This document shows positions 13,090 through 24,503 of a stretch of 64,000 nt of DNA, piece by piece. The position numbers were made by a program, and so were the translations under genes. The notes below the pieces were generated by a model that made no database searches, had not been told where the DNA came from, and saw only the letters and a list, made by a program, of their open reading frames with translations. The DNA is from Pseudorasbora parva (taxonomy: Eukaryota; Chordata; Actinopteri; Cypriniformes; Gobionidae), in contig NC_090187.1 in the NCBI RefSeq assembly GCF_024679245.1, forward strand, positions 1,584,777 to 1,648,776, in the 5' to 3' direction. Position 1 is the stretch's first letter. Each line of letters begins with the position of its first letter.

Positions 13090-13552
13090 TCTAATCAAAC
13101 AAGCACAAGGGAAACTGCAGCTAAATTTCTGAGTTATCACTCCGTGTACTTCGTTTAATTACAGTAAAATCGTTATGGGAATGTGCCATTGAATTTCATC
13201 TGGATGTGATCGTTGTGAAATCCAATTTACACGAGGATGGAGATCGCATTTACATCCAAATGAACATTAATGTACACTGACCATAATCCAAACCCTAAAG
13301 TGTAGCTATAAACTGCTTAGATTGACTTGATACAGTCAGCAGGAAAGAAAAGACACAAGCTCACTACAGTATTTTATGTTGCTCCATAAAAGCCTATATA
13401 TTGTTTGTTGATGTTTTAAAATTAAACGATGTCTTTTAATGTGTTGTTAAATAGGCTTAACAAAGTTTATTTACACCTTTAATGCATTGCAAAATAAATG
13501 CAACATGTTCTAAAAAAAAGAAGGAAAAAGTTTCACGCGACCAGCTTCACAT
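13090..13552. other. Non-coding spacer
   Basis: No gene or repeat recognised. Confidence 0.4.
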
Positions 13553-13910
13553 GTGACCCTGGAGCACTTCTGCGTCACTTCACAGTCCTGTGTCTCACGG
13601 GTATATCTATAACAATACATTTCATGGGTGAATGTTTTTCTTTAATGCCAAAAATAATTAGGATATTAAGATAAGATATTTATATTTTGTACAAATTAGT
13701 AGTAATATGCATTGCTAAGGACTTTATTTGGACAATTTTAAGGAGATTTTCCTCAATATTTCTATTTTTGTGCATCCTCAGATTCCAGATTTTCAAATAG
13801 TTTCATCTCAGCCAAATATTGTCCTATCTATCAAACCACAAATAAGAAATCTTATTAATTCAGCATTTAGATTATGTAAGAATCTTAGTTTCCAAAAATG
13901 CACCCTGATG
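13553..13910. mobile_element. GTGACCCTGG-type non-autonomous DNA element
   Basis: Left end GTGACCCTGGAGCAC, right end ...TGCACCCTGATG; inside are GATTCCAGATTTTCAAATAG and CCAAATATTGTCCTATC, unmistakable words of a very abundant cyprinid element with GTGACCCTGGACCAC inverted termini. The copy is somewhat deleted compared with the form I remember. The 61-codon frame 13728-13913 is incidental. Confidence 0.75.
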
Positions 13911-14599
13911 TAGTAAACTTGCACTTTAGCCCACCCGGTACAGCATTACAGTTGTGATTATAAGGTACACGGTTGCTTGAGCAAATGTGTTTGTAAGGGA
14001 GGATCGCCTACACTGGCTCAGGCTGCAGGGCTGCGAATGACTAAAGAAATGTTATCAGCAAGATGGTAGAAAAGTGTACATATCTAGTCTATTACCACCC
14101 ACTGCAGCTTATACCAACGACGGAAATAAGCGCAGTTACAAAATACGTGGGAGAATATATTATTAGAAGAGCTAGCACTTAAAAGTTAATACAGAATCAA
14201 AACTAGTTAGGACACCATTTCTAATTGAAAGAATTTAATGGCAAAATCTGGTTATGGTTACACTTAAAATAATTACAAAATGGATGTATGAGGTGATAAA
14301 AAAAGTATACCATTAATCGTCCCCACCATGAGTAGAATGTTACCTGAGGGATAGAAAAAGAGATGGAAGGAGAGAGAGGCTTCAGAAAAGAGAAGAGAAG
14401 AAAGAGCCAGAGCATTATTCTTTTATCCCTTTCTTGACCATGTGACTAAAAGCCAAATGTGAGACATTCAAACTGAGCAATAAGATAATAACAACTCTCC
14501 CTTTTTTAATATTTAAGGTTCCTGAGTAAAAATCAGGGAAGAGTGATCAAAAAGGATGTTATGAACGTGTTTGAGAAAGAAATGAATGAGAGGTGTTCT
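13911..14599. other. Non-coding stretch
   Basis: No gene, transposon terminus or tandem repeat recognised; moderately AT-rich. Confidence 0.4.
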
Positions 14600-14890
14600 A
14601 ATAAAGATGGTACATGTGTGTAGGCTGTAAACTGAAGAATGTTTTATTTTTATATCAGACCATTATTGTGGATCTGACCATTTTATTTTATTTTATCTTT
14701 TTTTATTTATTTATTATTATTATCTTTACAACTGTTTTAACTATGCTTGTTTTTAATTCTTTATTCGTCCATATGGTATTCTTTTTTCTCATGCATTTGT
14801 TACCACTGTTTTAATTAATTTCTATGTAAAGCACTTTGAAATGCCATTGGGTATGAAATGTGCCCTACAAATAAACTTGCCTTGCCTTGC
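14600..14890 (+). mobile_element. 3' tail of an L2/Rex-like LINE
   Basis: GTAAAGCACTTTGAAATGCC then AATGTGCCCTACAAATAAAC and a terminal CTTGCCTTGCCTTGCC run is the typical 3' end of fish non-LTR elements of the L2/Rex group, where the short tandem tail marks the end. The upstream T-rich part (14640-14820) may be untranslated region. No reverse transcriptase frame is present; 5'-truncated as usual. The left border is a guess. Confidence 0.6.
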
Positions 14891-15130
14891 CTCCCACTGC
14901 ACTAAAGGTGAGACGCATGTGGCCTACAGGCCCTCAGGAATATCAACACCTCAGGCTTTAGAACAGCTAAATGGCCTTTGTGGTAAGGAAGAGTGGGTTG
15001 AAACAGTAAAGCAAATGTCTTTGTTCATCTTTGATTGTTTTTAATCCTACTGTTTTTCTTACTGGTTAGGTCTAGGGTCGAGTTTAGTGTAGGTGGTGCA
15101 TCATTTTTAAACGTATAAGAGCATTAACTT
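14891..15130. other. Non-coding spacer
   Basis: Nothing recognised. Confidence 0.35.
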
Positions 15131-15445
15131 TGTAGCGCCACTCCGGACAGGGGTCCTATTGTACCGATCTGAGCTCATGGTCTGAAGATCACGGCGCAGG
15201 AGCTCTAAGTGTGTCCGAATCAACTTCCGCTAATTTAACAATGGAAAAAAAACTCACGGTCCAAAAGGGTCGTCCCTTGTATCTTAATGAGTCATGGGTG
15301 TGTTTAATGAGCTATAAACCAATCAGAGCCTCGTCTCCCTTTCCCTTTAAAAGCCAGCTGTGCTCGAGCCATGAGCGGAGTCACTTTTGACATGAGGAGA
15401 GACTGAACGCTTCTCCAGAGAGGAATCCTTTTATTTTTAATATTT

Positions 15446-15501
<56 letters not shown>

Positions 15502-15665
15502 GTTGTGCGCTGCCTCATATTACTAACACACTCTTTAAGTAACACAGAAATACTGAACTATTGTCTTTAGGGCAGGTGTGTGTTGGTCATTGGTCAGGGG
15601 TTTTCAGTTCCTCACAATAACAACGCTCCAACAATACTCCTGAACACACCTGGTTTAGTCCAGAT
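15131..15665. mobile_element. Copy 1 of a dispersed non-autonomous element (TCTGAAGATCACGGCGCAGG family)
   Basis: Shares GGTCTGAAGATCACGGCGCA and AAAAGGGTCGTCCCT with 24336-24503, and CTCCCTTTCCCTTTAAAAGC, AGAGAGGAATCCTTTT, ACACACTCTTTAA and GTGTGTTGGTCA with 60522-60840. A GT microsatellite (15449-15502) lies at the same place as one in the 60.6 kb copy, so the repeat is part of the family. Borders approximate; non-coding. Confidence 0.6.
15449..15502. repeat. (GT)n microsatellite
   Basis: GT tract with one TT interruption inside the dispersed element. Confidence 0.95.
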
Positions 15666-15675
15666 GCATGGGGGA

Positions 15676-15692
15676 ACACACACACACACACG

Positions 15693-15747
<55 letters not shown>

Positions 15748-15797
15748 ACACACACACACACACACACACACGAACAGACGAACACACACGAACAGAT

Positions 15798-15870
<73 letters not shown>
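15676..15870. repeat. (CA)n microsatellite with CGAACA interruptions
   Basis: About 195 bp of CA repeats interrupted by CGAACA, CGAACAGA and AGATAAA words. The Cys-Val and Thr-His frames across it are not genes. Confidence 0.97.
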
Positions 15871-15871
<1 letters not shown>

Positions 15872-16985
15872 GAAGTGCCATGATACAACCAACATAATAC
15901 AACAGGGCCAGATTAACAGAATGTGCTTTCAGTGCCACTCATTGAAGTTTTCACTTCAGAAGTGTTGCAAAACGTGCAATAAGCAGTGAGATATCATTGC
16001 AGAAAACATTTTCCCATAAAGCATGGCCAAAACTAAACAAGATCAGATGAACAAAGTCAAAGCAGCAGATATTTTTAATATGTATTATTCATTACGGTTC
16101 TGAATGCAGTCAGTGAGGTAATATCAAGACTACTTCTATAAATAAACCAATTAATGAACAGACTTAAGAGTGTAAAGGTTTCTGGCAGTTTATCTCTCAG
16201 TGATCTGCCAAGAAAAGACAAGGTTCACAGTCTGTAAGTGACTTCCATTTATCTGATTTTCCCAAAAAGCATCACATCAGGCCATCATTGGAGATCCACG
16301 TCTTCATTATCGCCCTGATTACCCTCTCACATGCTCTTCAGTGATCAAATACCTCTTTCAAAGATGACAGACCCTCAAAATAATTCTGTTTTCCATCAAA
16401 GTGAGAGATAAGCCCTTCATGAAAAAAGTCCCGTTAGTAAAGATGATTTTCTTGCAGTGAATACACACAATAGTGTGTCAATTTCTCCGACTGCACACAA
16501 TATAAAGGAAACCGATCTAATAGCTCCTCTATTATACCTGGAGTCATACAGATCTGTTTTTAGTTAGAGGAAAGGCCTTTCTTTTTTTAAGCAATGTAGC
16601 ATGAAATGTGCATGATATCTTCTCCCTCCGAGTGTGGCAAAGAGTGTTCACTGTGAAAGGCCTAAACTAGCCAGTTCTTTCTAGTGTACCATCCTGACTG
16701 CCAGTGTCAGATGCTGTAAGGTGTTAGCAGCTCCTCAGCCATTAGCCGGATCGGAGGTGGGAGGAACTGCCTCTAATAGGCTCGCGTGGCATTGTTCTCT
16801 GCTGGAGTCGGAGCACAGATGCACAGCCAGACAGAAATTGCAACACTACGCCAAATACATATGCTGCCGTTGGAACGTGGCACATTCAGGCCTGGACTCC
16901 TGCTAATTTTAATGAGATGAATGCTTGTTCCTGTTAAACACGACACGTACATGTGTTTGATTTGAATCTGGTTTGTGCTCTATCG
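15871..16985. other. Non-repetitive non-coding stretch
   Basis: No transposon ends or tandem repeats seen. No open frame of interest. May be ordinary intron or intergenic sequence. Confidence 0.4.
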
Positions 16986-16989
16986 CGAC

Positions 16990-17100
16990 GTAGGGGGGAC
17001 CGGGTATAGTTGTAACATGGGGAAAGTTATAACACTAACAAATCCACGAATCGCGTATAAGATGTATGATGGTTTCAGTTTTCTCTGGCTTACTTTATGA
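16990..17100. repeat. Possible MITE end (GGGGGACCGGGTATAGTTGT)
   Basis: The GGGACCGGGTATAGTTG and GGGGAAAGTTATAACACTAA words resemble an end of a fish element related in style to that at 27404. Partner end not found. Confidence 0.3.
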
Positions 17101-17140
17101 TCTCACATGGAGGTTTTCCAATCTGTGTTGCTGACTCCTG

Positions 17141-17161
17141 AAAAAAAAAAAAAAAAAAAAA

Positions 17162-17198
<37 letters not shown>
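17141..17198. repeat. Poly-A run followed by (TA)n
   Basis: About 25 A then about 16 TA units. Confidence 0.95.
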
Positions 17199-17201
<3 letters not shown>

Positions 17202-17224
17202 GCTTAGTACTTGTAAAGAGAGTA

Positions 17225-17690
17225 CTCCGATCTAATATGATTTCTAAGCTGTGCGGTGTCCAGAATAATAATCCTCCAGTGTGTGTTAATAGGCCAGAGG
17301 AGAACTGAGTCTGGTTTCTCTAAGGTTTATTTTTCTCCATCATGCCCTGATGGAGTTTCGGTTCCTTTGGTCGCCTTTGGCTTGGCTTGCTCAGTTGGGG
17401 ACACTAACATTATGATCAGAGTTATTCAACTAAATATACAAATACAATTAATTCATTAGGTCTTATTTAATTCTATCAACTATAATTCTGATCTGCAACA
17501 TTGTCTCTCTATGATAAATTAAAATAAGCTGATAACATCACTGTTTACTCCAGAACGACTGTACAGCCAAATCTAATTCTGCTGCAGTATTGTCCTGTTT
17601 AACACTGAAGCTGCTCTGACACAATCGGCGTTGGAAAAGCGCGATATAAATAAAGATGACGATTGATTGATTGATTCTACTGTTATAGAT
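17225..17690 (+). mobile_element. 3' end of an L2-like LINE with GATT tail
   Basis: CTGACACAATCGGCGTTGG, AAAAGCGCGATATAAATAAA and a GATTGATTGATTGATT tail form the 3' terminus of a common fish non-LTR repeat. A reversed, shorter copy of the same terminal region lies at 29974-30110. No reverse transcriptase frame. The left border is approximate. Confidence 0.6.
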
Positions 17691-17708
17691 AATGTTGTAT
17701 GAGTTATA

Positions 17709-17920
17709 TCAAGTCAAAGTGTCTCTAGTAAAGAATGGTGTACCTCCTGCTAATATCAAAGTAATTTTTAACTGTTGGAAACAGAGCCTGCATTTCAGGA
17801 AATGGCTTATCCTCTTGCGCCCGATACAGGCCAGTGAAGAGTCAACATCAAGCTTAAAGCGCCATCGCAGAGCATTAAAGTCGACTAGTGGACTAGTCGG
17901 TGAAACCCCTAGTGCATGCA
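17709..17920 (-). mobile_element. hAT-like non-autonomous fragment (ACTAGTCGAC family), copy 1
   Basis: TTAACTGTTGGAAACAGAGC, AAGCTTAAAGCGCCATCGC and GAGCATTAAAGTCGACTAGT are the reverse complement, with changes, of 33320-33440. The right border is near GGGTTTCACC read in reverse at 17901-17912. Non-coding; the open frames on both strands here are by-products. Confidence 0.5.
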
Positions 17921-18305
17921 CGATTTATTACATTTCCATCACGTGTGAGCATGAAGCTCAACTTCCATAGGAATGAACTAAAGCACATCTAAATCACTAA
18001 AATACCTCTGCGCCACTCAATTCACACACACAAGATTGTTTAAAAATAAATGCTGGAGCGCAAAATCCACAATCGGACATTTTCCGGCTCAAATTAAGCA
18101 CAGCTCATATTATTGCGTCCCATGCATACACTGAAAAAAGGTGCGTTGGATTTACATTATTTAATTCTGTACATCAGTCCCACATTAATCAATTGCTTTC
18201 AACATAATTTGTTCATGTTACTTCAACGTCATGGAATGAACACATTTTAAGTGACTCGGTTTATAGTTTCAAAGTGAACAACATTTACTCGCTCTTGATT
18301 TATTG
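17921..18305. other. Non-coding spacer
   Basis: Contains ACACTGAAAAAAGGTGCG near 18129, a possible single MITE terminus. No gene. Confidence 0.3.
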
Positions 18306-18395
18306 ACCTTTCCGATTGGATATGTGATGAGAAAAGGAGGTACATCGAGTTCGGCAAAAGCTCAATGGAACACACCTCACCCCTACACTTTCACG
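18306..18395 (-). repeat. Reverse copy of the 3' part of the 3586-3713 repeat
   Basis: GACCTTTCCGATTGGATATG, AAAAGGAGG and GAGTTCGGCAAAAG here are the reverse complement of 3661-3713, and CTCACCCCTACACT matches AGTGTAGGGGTGAG at 3587-3600. The tRNA-like middle part is missing in this copy. Confidence 0.65.
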
Positions 18396-19160
18396 ATTGA
18401 CCAAATCAAATGGTGTGTTCCCGGTGTTACAGAATGAACCCGCGTTTGCGAATGAAAAGTCTAAAACGTTTCTTGCGGCCAGATCGATGGGTTCTCTCCC
18501 GCGTCAATGCGATGTTTTTATTTTTTATTCCAAGTCCTTTTCATAGAATTTTGCATCGCTGCTGTTTCTCTAACACACAACGGCTAATTATAGGCTACGT
18601 GAATAGGTCAACACTTCATGAAGTCACATGCGCGAGCCGCGTCACATACATGAGTCAGCCTATTGCCTAACACAGCTGTCAATCAAACATCAGGCAAAAA
18701 ACATACACTGTAAAAAACTAATTTATTTATTTCAGTATATGAGATGTTATAATAATTTTGTAATTATGATAAAATATGTTAAACAACTGTTATTTAACAA
18801 ATATTATTATATAAACTGAGGGGGCCTAGTCATCATAGTGTGCGGGCCTGTGCCTGTCAGGCCTGTCCTCTGGCTACGCCCCGGTTTACAGGTATTATTA
18901 ATGCTCTAACAGCAACATTACACACTAACTAAAGTTTGAAACATGGGATCGTGAAGAACAGGACCTTTAAGCAATTTGAACAAGCAGTAAAATAGATATA
19001 TTTTCAATTTAATCTGCTTGCATCATTCTCTATAGGATACATCTGATTGGTTCCTGCTGTGTCAGTAGCCAATGAGCTCGCTGCTCAGCCTTCAGATCCT
19101 TCAGCATTTACTGTAGCGGTTACAGTGCTTTCAGAAACCCTCCTCCTTCCCCAGCTCCAC
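18396..19160. other. Non-coding stretch
   Basis: A TACACTGTAAAAAAC word at 18708 marks one possible MITE end. Otherwise no gene or repeat recognised. Confidence 0.35.
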
Positions 19161-19164
19161 CTGT

Positions 19165-19375
19165 ATACACTGTAAAAACAATTAATAAAAAAAATCAGGT
19201 CTCCAATTGAAAATGTTCTAGTGACTTATTACATCTAAATTTTTCCGTTGACCAAACTGATTTTCTGTGAATTGATGCAACATAATTCACAGAAATTCAA
19301 TTTGGCCAACAACATTTTTTTAGTTTGGAACATTTTCTTTTGGAGACCTGGATTTTTTTTTTTTTTTTACAGTGT
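19165..19375. mobile_element. Hairpin MITE (ACTGTAAAA family), complete
   Basis: Left arm TACACTGTAAAAACAATT and CAGGTCTCCAATTGAAAATG; right arm CATTTTCTTTTGGAGACCTG and TTTTTACAGTGTT. Inside, GTTGACCAAACTGATTTTCT mirrors AATTCAATTTGGCCAAC, so nearly all of its about 211 bp can fold into one long hairpin. Non-coding and dependent on a transposase in trans. Confidence 0.75.
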
Positions 19376-20630
19376 TGATCTGCTACAGCCAATTCTATAT
19401 TTAATACGGTACAGCAGCAGCAAGTCTTACTCGCTCACAGCAGGTTCAACATGGCCAAACCCATCACCATGCCAAACACTACAAGAGTTGTCATGACAGA
19501 AATCAGATACAAAATCATACAACTTTGCCACCAATTTGGCAAAAAGTGAAATAGTTGCCATAAGATAGTATTTAAACGGCAGGTACATAGAGAAACGAAT
19601 GAGACGGTCCTGCTCTTCCAGCTACTGCGTTTGGCTCATTTGAAGGCAGTATATTTTTATCTAGCGGCTGCAGACTTTCTATGTTAAATTGATTTGATTA
19701 GACCATCTCTGTTCCAGGAAGCGCATTGTTTGCTGTGGCTAATTCTCTCCACTTAATGCCTGTCTCTTTTGCCCGCATCAGATCTCTAGCTCTCTAATAC
19801 GCAAGTCTCCCCGTTGGGTTTTCTCATCATATTTGGTAGAGCACTCAATATGTTGTATTGACCTTCTGCGTACGAGCCCTCGGCACAAATGGATCAGATC
19901 GCTCTGGCTAAAAGCAAGCTAATTCCAAACACCACTGCATGCGTAAAAGTTTAATGAAGCTACTGAACCATACAATGAGAGAATAATGTGAAGCTCTCAG
20001 CGAAAGGAGCGCTTTTGACACTCAGCAATAGTGTGGCGCTAAAGTTTGAGCGCAGCGTTTGGGTAAAGGGGTCTCGGGGTAGACCTGTGTTTGCTAATGA
20101 ATAAACCATAAACCACAGTCATACATCATCTTGTAAGACACGATCAATGCTGTCTTTCGCATGGGCCTGGCTTCTGAATATTTTATACCTATCAAAGTAG
20201 CCTGGGAAAAAAAGTGATGACAGTGAGGAAAATCAAAGTATTTGACATCACAGTAATTTACTGTTAGAAACGAACGTGTGGTGATGAGGAGAACTGCACT
20301 GAGACTTTAAAGATGATCTCACATCTCTTAGAGAAACATGCATGTGTGTTTTTGAATGCCTGGATGGATGTCACACACTTGTATAATATCAATATGTTGA
20401 TGCGTGGCTTTATGCATATTTAAAATACTAGACTCAAATTTGTTATTTCTATGTAATTGCACATAAAGGTCCCATGCTTTTGGATTAAACCGTTTTAGCA
20501 TTAGCACACTGATACATTTATTGTGATGCATATTTGTCAGTCATGCAAAAGTTAAACCCTTATCTGCGAAAAAAATAAAAAAAAGAAATAATTAATTATA
20601 TTTTCAAAACTCAGTGCAGAGCAATGATAT
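19376..20630. other. Non-repetitive non-coding stretch
   Basis: No transposon ends or tandem repeats recognised. Possible ordinary intron or intergenic DNA. Confidence 0.4.
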
Positions 20631-20636
20631 AAATGA

Positions 20637-22917
20637 TTTTTTTTAAAGAGGAGGGGCTGTTCGATATGCCCCACCCTTCCTGTTTCAGTGAACATCCCGT
20701 CAACACACTGAACAATGTTGTGCATTTCAGAGCTACAGTGGCCCAGTAGTGCACAACACAATCAAATTTAAAAAGCAAACATACATTCACAACGCAACAA
20801 AATCAAACCACAACACAATGGAGATGCTCCCAACCACTAGGGGGTGGTAAAGCTAGTTTTTCTTGCCACTGTTCGATAGATTCGGCAGTCTTACAAAGCT
20901 ATCAACGCTACGAGCAGCTTAAGTGTTTGAATTAATATTTCATGCTGATATACAATGGTTACAAAATCACCTACGTGCATTATAGCTGCATATTTATAGT
21001 CGAGATGCTTTGACCCGCTATCACAGCGCATGATGCCTAAGGGAACGTCTGCCAATTCCACCAAGTGGTTCAAACGTATTCATTCATGATTATTATTTTT
21101 TTTATTATAATTTTTTTTATACAAATTTAAAATATGTAATAGTATTTAAAAACAGACTTGTTCAAGTTCCAAAGCTTGATTGTATTGTGTGATACACTGC
21201 GTGATATTTTCCCCCATCTAGCGGTGTAAAGGTTTATGACCATCCAATGAATATTAGTTTCTGTTCCTCTCAATTCCGATTTTGTTTTAAGTCCTACGGT
21301 GGCCGATTTAGTCCAAGATTAACATGGCTTCCAGTTCGACCTCGTCCATGAGTGCCATCGAGTGTTAAACTGCGAAAGGCGAAGCTTGAATTTACGGGTA
21401 TGTCCCTCTTTGGCTGCTGTACTTTCAAGATGGAGGAGCAACATGGCGACCGGCATTCGAACCCCTCACCCGTATGTGTTTTCAATGGCATATTATAAAC
21501 TTATGAAAATACTTTATTACTTGAAAGAAGTAAATATACATTAATGAGCACATATATATTTAAAATAACTAAGTGTTTCTAGCTAAGAATAAACCAAAAA
21601 AGTTACACAGTGTAGCTTTAGACTGACTCAGTAGTGCACAAAACTTTGGATTTATAAGGAGCCTTGCACATGACATGCAAGAAAATAAAAGTAAATGATA
21701 CGCATGGTTTGTCATTTCATTCCCTCGATTCATAAATCATATGCAATGTTTTCTTCGTTCCCTTGACTTGCTAAACCGTCCACACAATTTACTAATCCAT
21801 TCCCTCGGTTTATAAATTCTGCGCATGATAAATTAGTAAATAATGCGGATTATTTAGCCTACATTTTTTTTCCTGCATGTCATGTGTGGGGCTCCGTATT
21901 TTTTAAACGTTAAAAGTATTTTTAAGTAATACAAATTATACGTTTCAACCACATGGTTGAATTGGCAGACGTTCCCTTAGGCATCATGTGCTGTGGTAAC
22001 GGGTAAAAGCGTTCTCGAGTATAAATTTGAATTTGCAGTAGGTGATTTTGAATTTATATTTCATGTCGATATTCAATGGTTTCAAACACTTACATGATTG
22101 TACTTTCCCCCCTCATATCCCCCTGAGACAAGAGATTTATTCATTTATTCATTTATTAATTTATTTTTTCATTTCCTCATGTTTTGAACCCGCGCATGAG
22201 GGATGGAGATCACACTCACAGCTCAGCTCAGCTACAGGCACTCATTTAAACGGAGCTATGGTGAGCAATGTAAGTCTTTTAACTTCTGAAATTAATTTCT
22301 ATGAAAGTAAGGCTTGCAAAGGCATGAACTGAAACGCGCCAGACTGAACTCGCGTTGTGAATGTATGCCGCGAGTGTAGTCGTGATTACCTCAGCTCTCA
22401 TCACGAGAGCTCATCAGCTCATTTATCTCACTCCTGCAGTTAGTGCTCAGTGCTGTGATCCTCGCGCAGCGACTCGAATCGTTATATTGAACAGACACAT
22501 TCAGTTTTTAATTGTAGTGTCTTCTCCAGCTCAGTCACAGTAACCAAGTTGGTGGCTTTGGGAATGGCCTCACAGGGCAGCGAAGCATTCTGGGAATTGT
22601 GGTCTTTCATCCCCATGAGACAAACATACATTTTCTGTCTTTTCTCAGTCTAGAAGGCACCAAATTCAAAAATAATTTCACATTTCTACTACATTGATGT
22701 CCCAGTTTAAATACAGGTTCATCTTCCCAGCGTTAAAACTGCTTCTAGTGTTGATATATCTGTTTAAGCCTATAGAACATTGGCAAGGAAAACTAACTTT
22801 ACCGCCCCCTAGTGGTCGGGAGGGTACCCGTTGTGTTGTGAATTGGTTTGCTTTTTCAATTTCATTGTGTTGTGCACTACTGGGCCACCGTACAAGGCAC
22901 TTCAGTGGAGCTTTAAG
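20637..22917. mobile_element. Right part of element X, split by a later insertion
   Basis: 20637-20733 (AAAGAGGAGGGGCTG, CATCCCGTCAACACACTGAA) matches the right part of the element at 2004-3258, and 22893-22917 (CAAGGCACTTCAGTGGAGC, TTTAAG) supplies its terminus. The 2155 bp between belong to another element. The left half of X is not present. Confidence 0.55.
20736..22890. mobile_element. 2.15 kb inverted-repeat DNA element with TA target duplication
   Basis: The left arm CAGTGGCCCAGTAGTGCACA continues for about 110 bp through CACTAGGGGGTGGTAAAG. The right arm closes CTAGTGGTCGGG...TGTGCACTACTGGGCCACCG as its reverse complement. TA flanks both ends (20734-20735 and 22891-22892). Inside, CCTAAGGGAACGTCTGCCAA near 21037 is mirrored by TTGGCAGACGTTCCCTTAGG near 21962, a second inner inverted pair. 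No transposase is seen, so it is non-autonomous. A CTACGGTGGCCGATTTAGTC word at 21294 marks a further nested fragment. Confidence 0.75.
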
Positions 22918-24335
22918 AAGTGATATGTAGTATTTGGATTACACTAACCCTTGTGCGCAAGCCAATAGATTTTATAATTAAACGAGTATTGCCACAACCT
23001 TTGTAAGGGAACATGACCAAATTGAATGGTCTCATTTGTCAATAAATGATGGAGAAACTTCCTTAAAAAGGTCCAAGAACAACCTTTTTAAAATCCAGAT
23101 GGGACTAATCACAAAACTAATTTGCATTGCATGTCTGGATATAATTATCATCAAATTAATGAAATATATTTAATTGATGTCATGTATTATAAATGTGAAT
23201 ATACAACCGATGAATTTCAATGAATATTCACTGAGCCTCGGAGGATTTGTAGACATTATCCTGTCTCTAAAGTTGCACATTTGCAGAAGGTGTAAGCTGT
23301 CAATCATATTGTAATGTATAAAGTGTGTGTGTGTGCTTGAACTTTGCATATGAATGCTTATGAATATTAATGAGATCTCATTGACATGTCAGTGGATTAA
23401 TATAGTTAATATTTTTAATTATACGTTTCCCATGCTTTCGATTTTCTTTTTTTAATCATGAATTTATTCCATATTGTGACCTGGAAAGAAACCTTTTTCA
23501 TGCTCTTTTTCATCGATTTTCAAAGTGACGGAGTGTTTAGATCCTGCTGGTTTCCTTTGCAAAACACAGTAAATGACACGAAAGGGCTCGTCAATTATGA
23601 ATGAATGACACTATTTGATCGGCAGCATCGTCACGTGAGCGTGTGATGAATTCTCTGAGCCGAGCCTTTTAAAACGTGTCATAAAATCCTTCATTAGGAA
23701 CACAGTCAGTGTCCACAGGGAAATCACTTACGGAGCGATGATGCTTTTAACTATATTGATGCGCCAGTGGAGACTGGCTCCCGCACAATTAACATGATAT
23801 CGTATTACCAGATTAATGCTGCGTTTTCGACCCCGATGCAAAGCCACTTCTGGTCACAGCATGCTAACATCATTACGGTAAAAGAAAAGAGAACGGAGAC
23901 CTCGCTTGGTTGGCATGGGGCGCAACTCTTGAATGCTTGCATGATATAAGCACCCTCTTTCATGACTGCCTCAAGGTCATTGCAGCATTGTGTACAGTCC
24001 TGTCTCTTTCCAAGGCTGAAGGAAATTGAAAGCATTAGGAAAGCATTCCTCACTCTGGAGGAAATAGGCTTAGGCTGCCGGCTGTCATCGCAGGCAAGCG
24101 CAGATTGACATTTGGGTTTATTTTGGAATGGAGCGAGTCTGAGGTTATCGCAGAGAATCCATTTAGTGCTTCTACAGCTCACTCCGGTCTGAAACGCTAG
24201 CGCTGAGCAATATTCTTCAGAGTAAAGAGAAGCAAAACACCCAGCAATTGTCTCAGATTTATTCTGGGCTGCTAGTAAAAGTTTTCAAATGAGTAGTGTT
24301 GATGTTTGTTTTCTAAATGGCACATCTACACACTG
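22918..24335. other. Non-repetitive stretch, candidate conserved non-coding DNA
   Basis: AT-rich, not repeat-like. CTAATTTGCATTGCATGTC near 23119 holds an octamer-like ATTTGCAT, and several TAATTA/TTAATGA cores lie nearby. A 125-codon minus-strand frame at 23805-24182 shows no domain. Regulatory function is speculation. Confidence 0.3.
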
Positions 24336-24503
24336 TGGGCCCTATTACTCAGGGTCTGAAGATCACGGCGCAGGAGCTCATAGGGGGCCAGTCCGAATAC
24401 ACTTTTACTAGTTTAATGACGGGACAAACGGTCGGCGCGCCGGCTTATGGTCTAAAAGGGTCGTCCCTCATCTCTTAAAGGCATACCCCCCCATGTTTTC
24501 ATA
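24336..24503. mobile_element. Copy 2 of the TCTGAAGATCACGGCGCAGG element, cut by an insertion
   Basis: Starts GGGCCCTATTACTCAGGG and holds GTCTGAAGATCACGGCGCAG and AAAAGGGTCGTCCCT as in copy 1 (15131-15665). It stops where the TTAA-flanked element at 24504 begins. No clear continuation after 25358. Confidence 0.55.

Noticed and set aside
21452..21480. B-box-like GGTTCGAATGCC on the minus strand, possible tRNA or SINE
   Set aside because: One mismatch to the box and no A box at the right distance.
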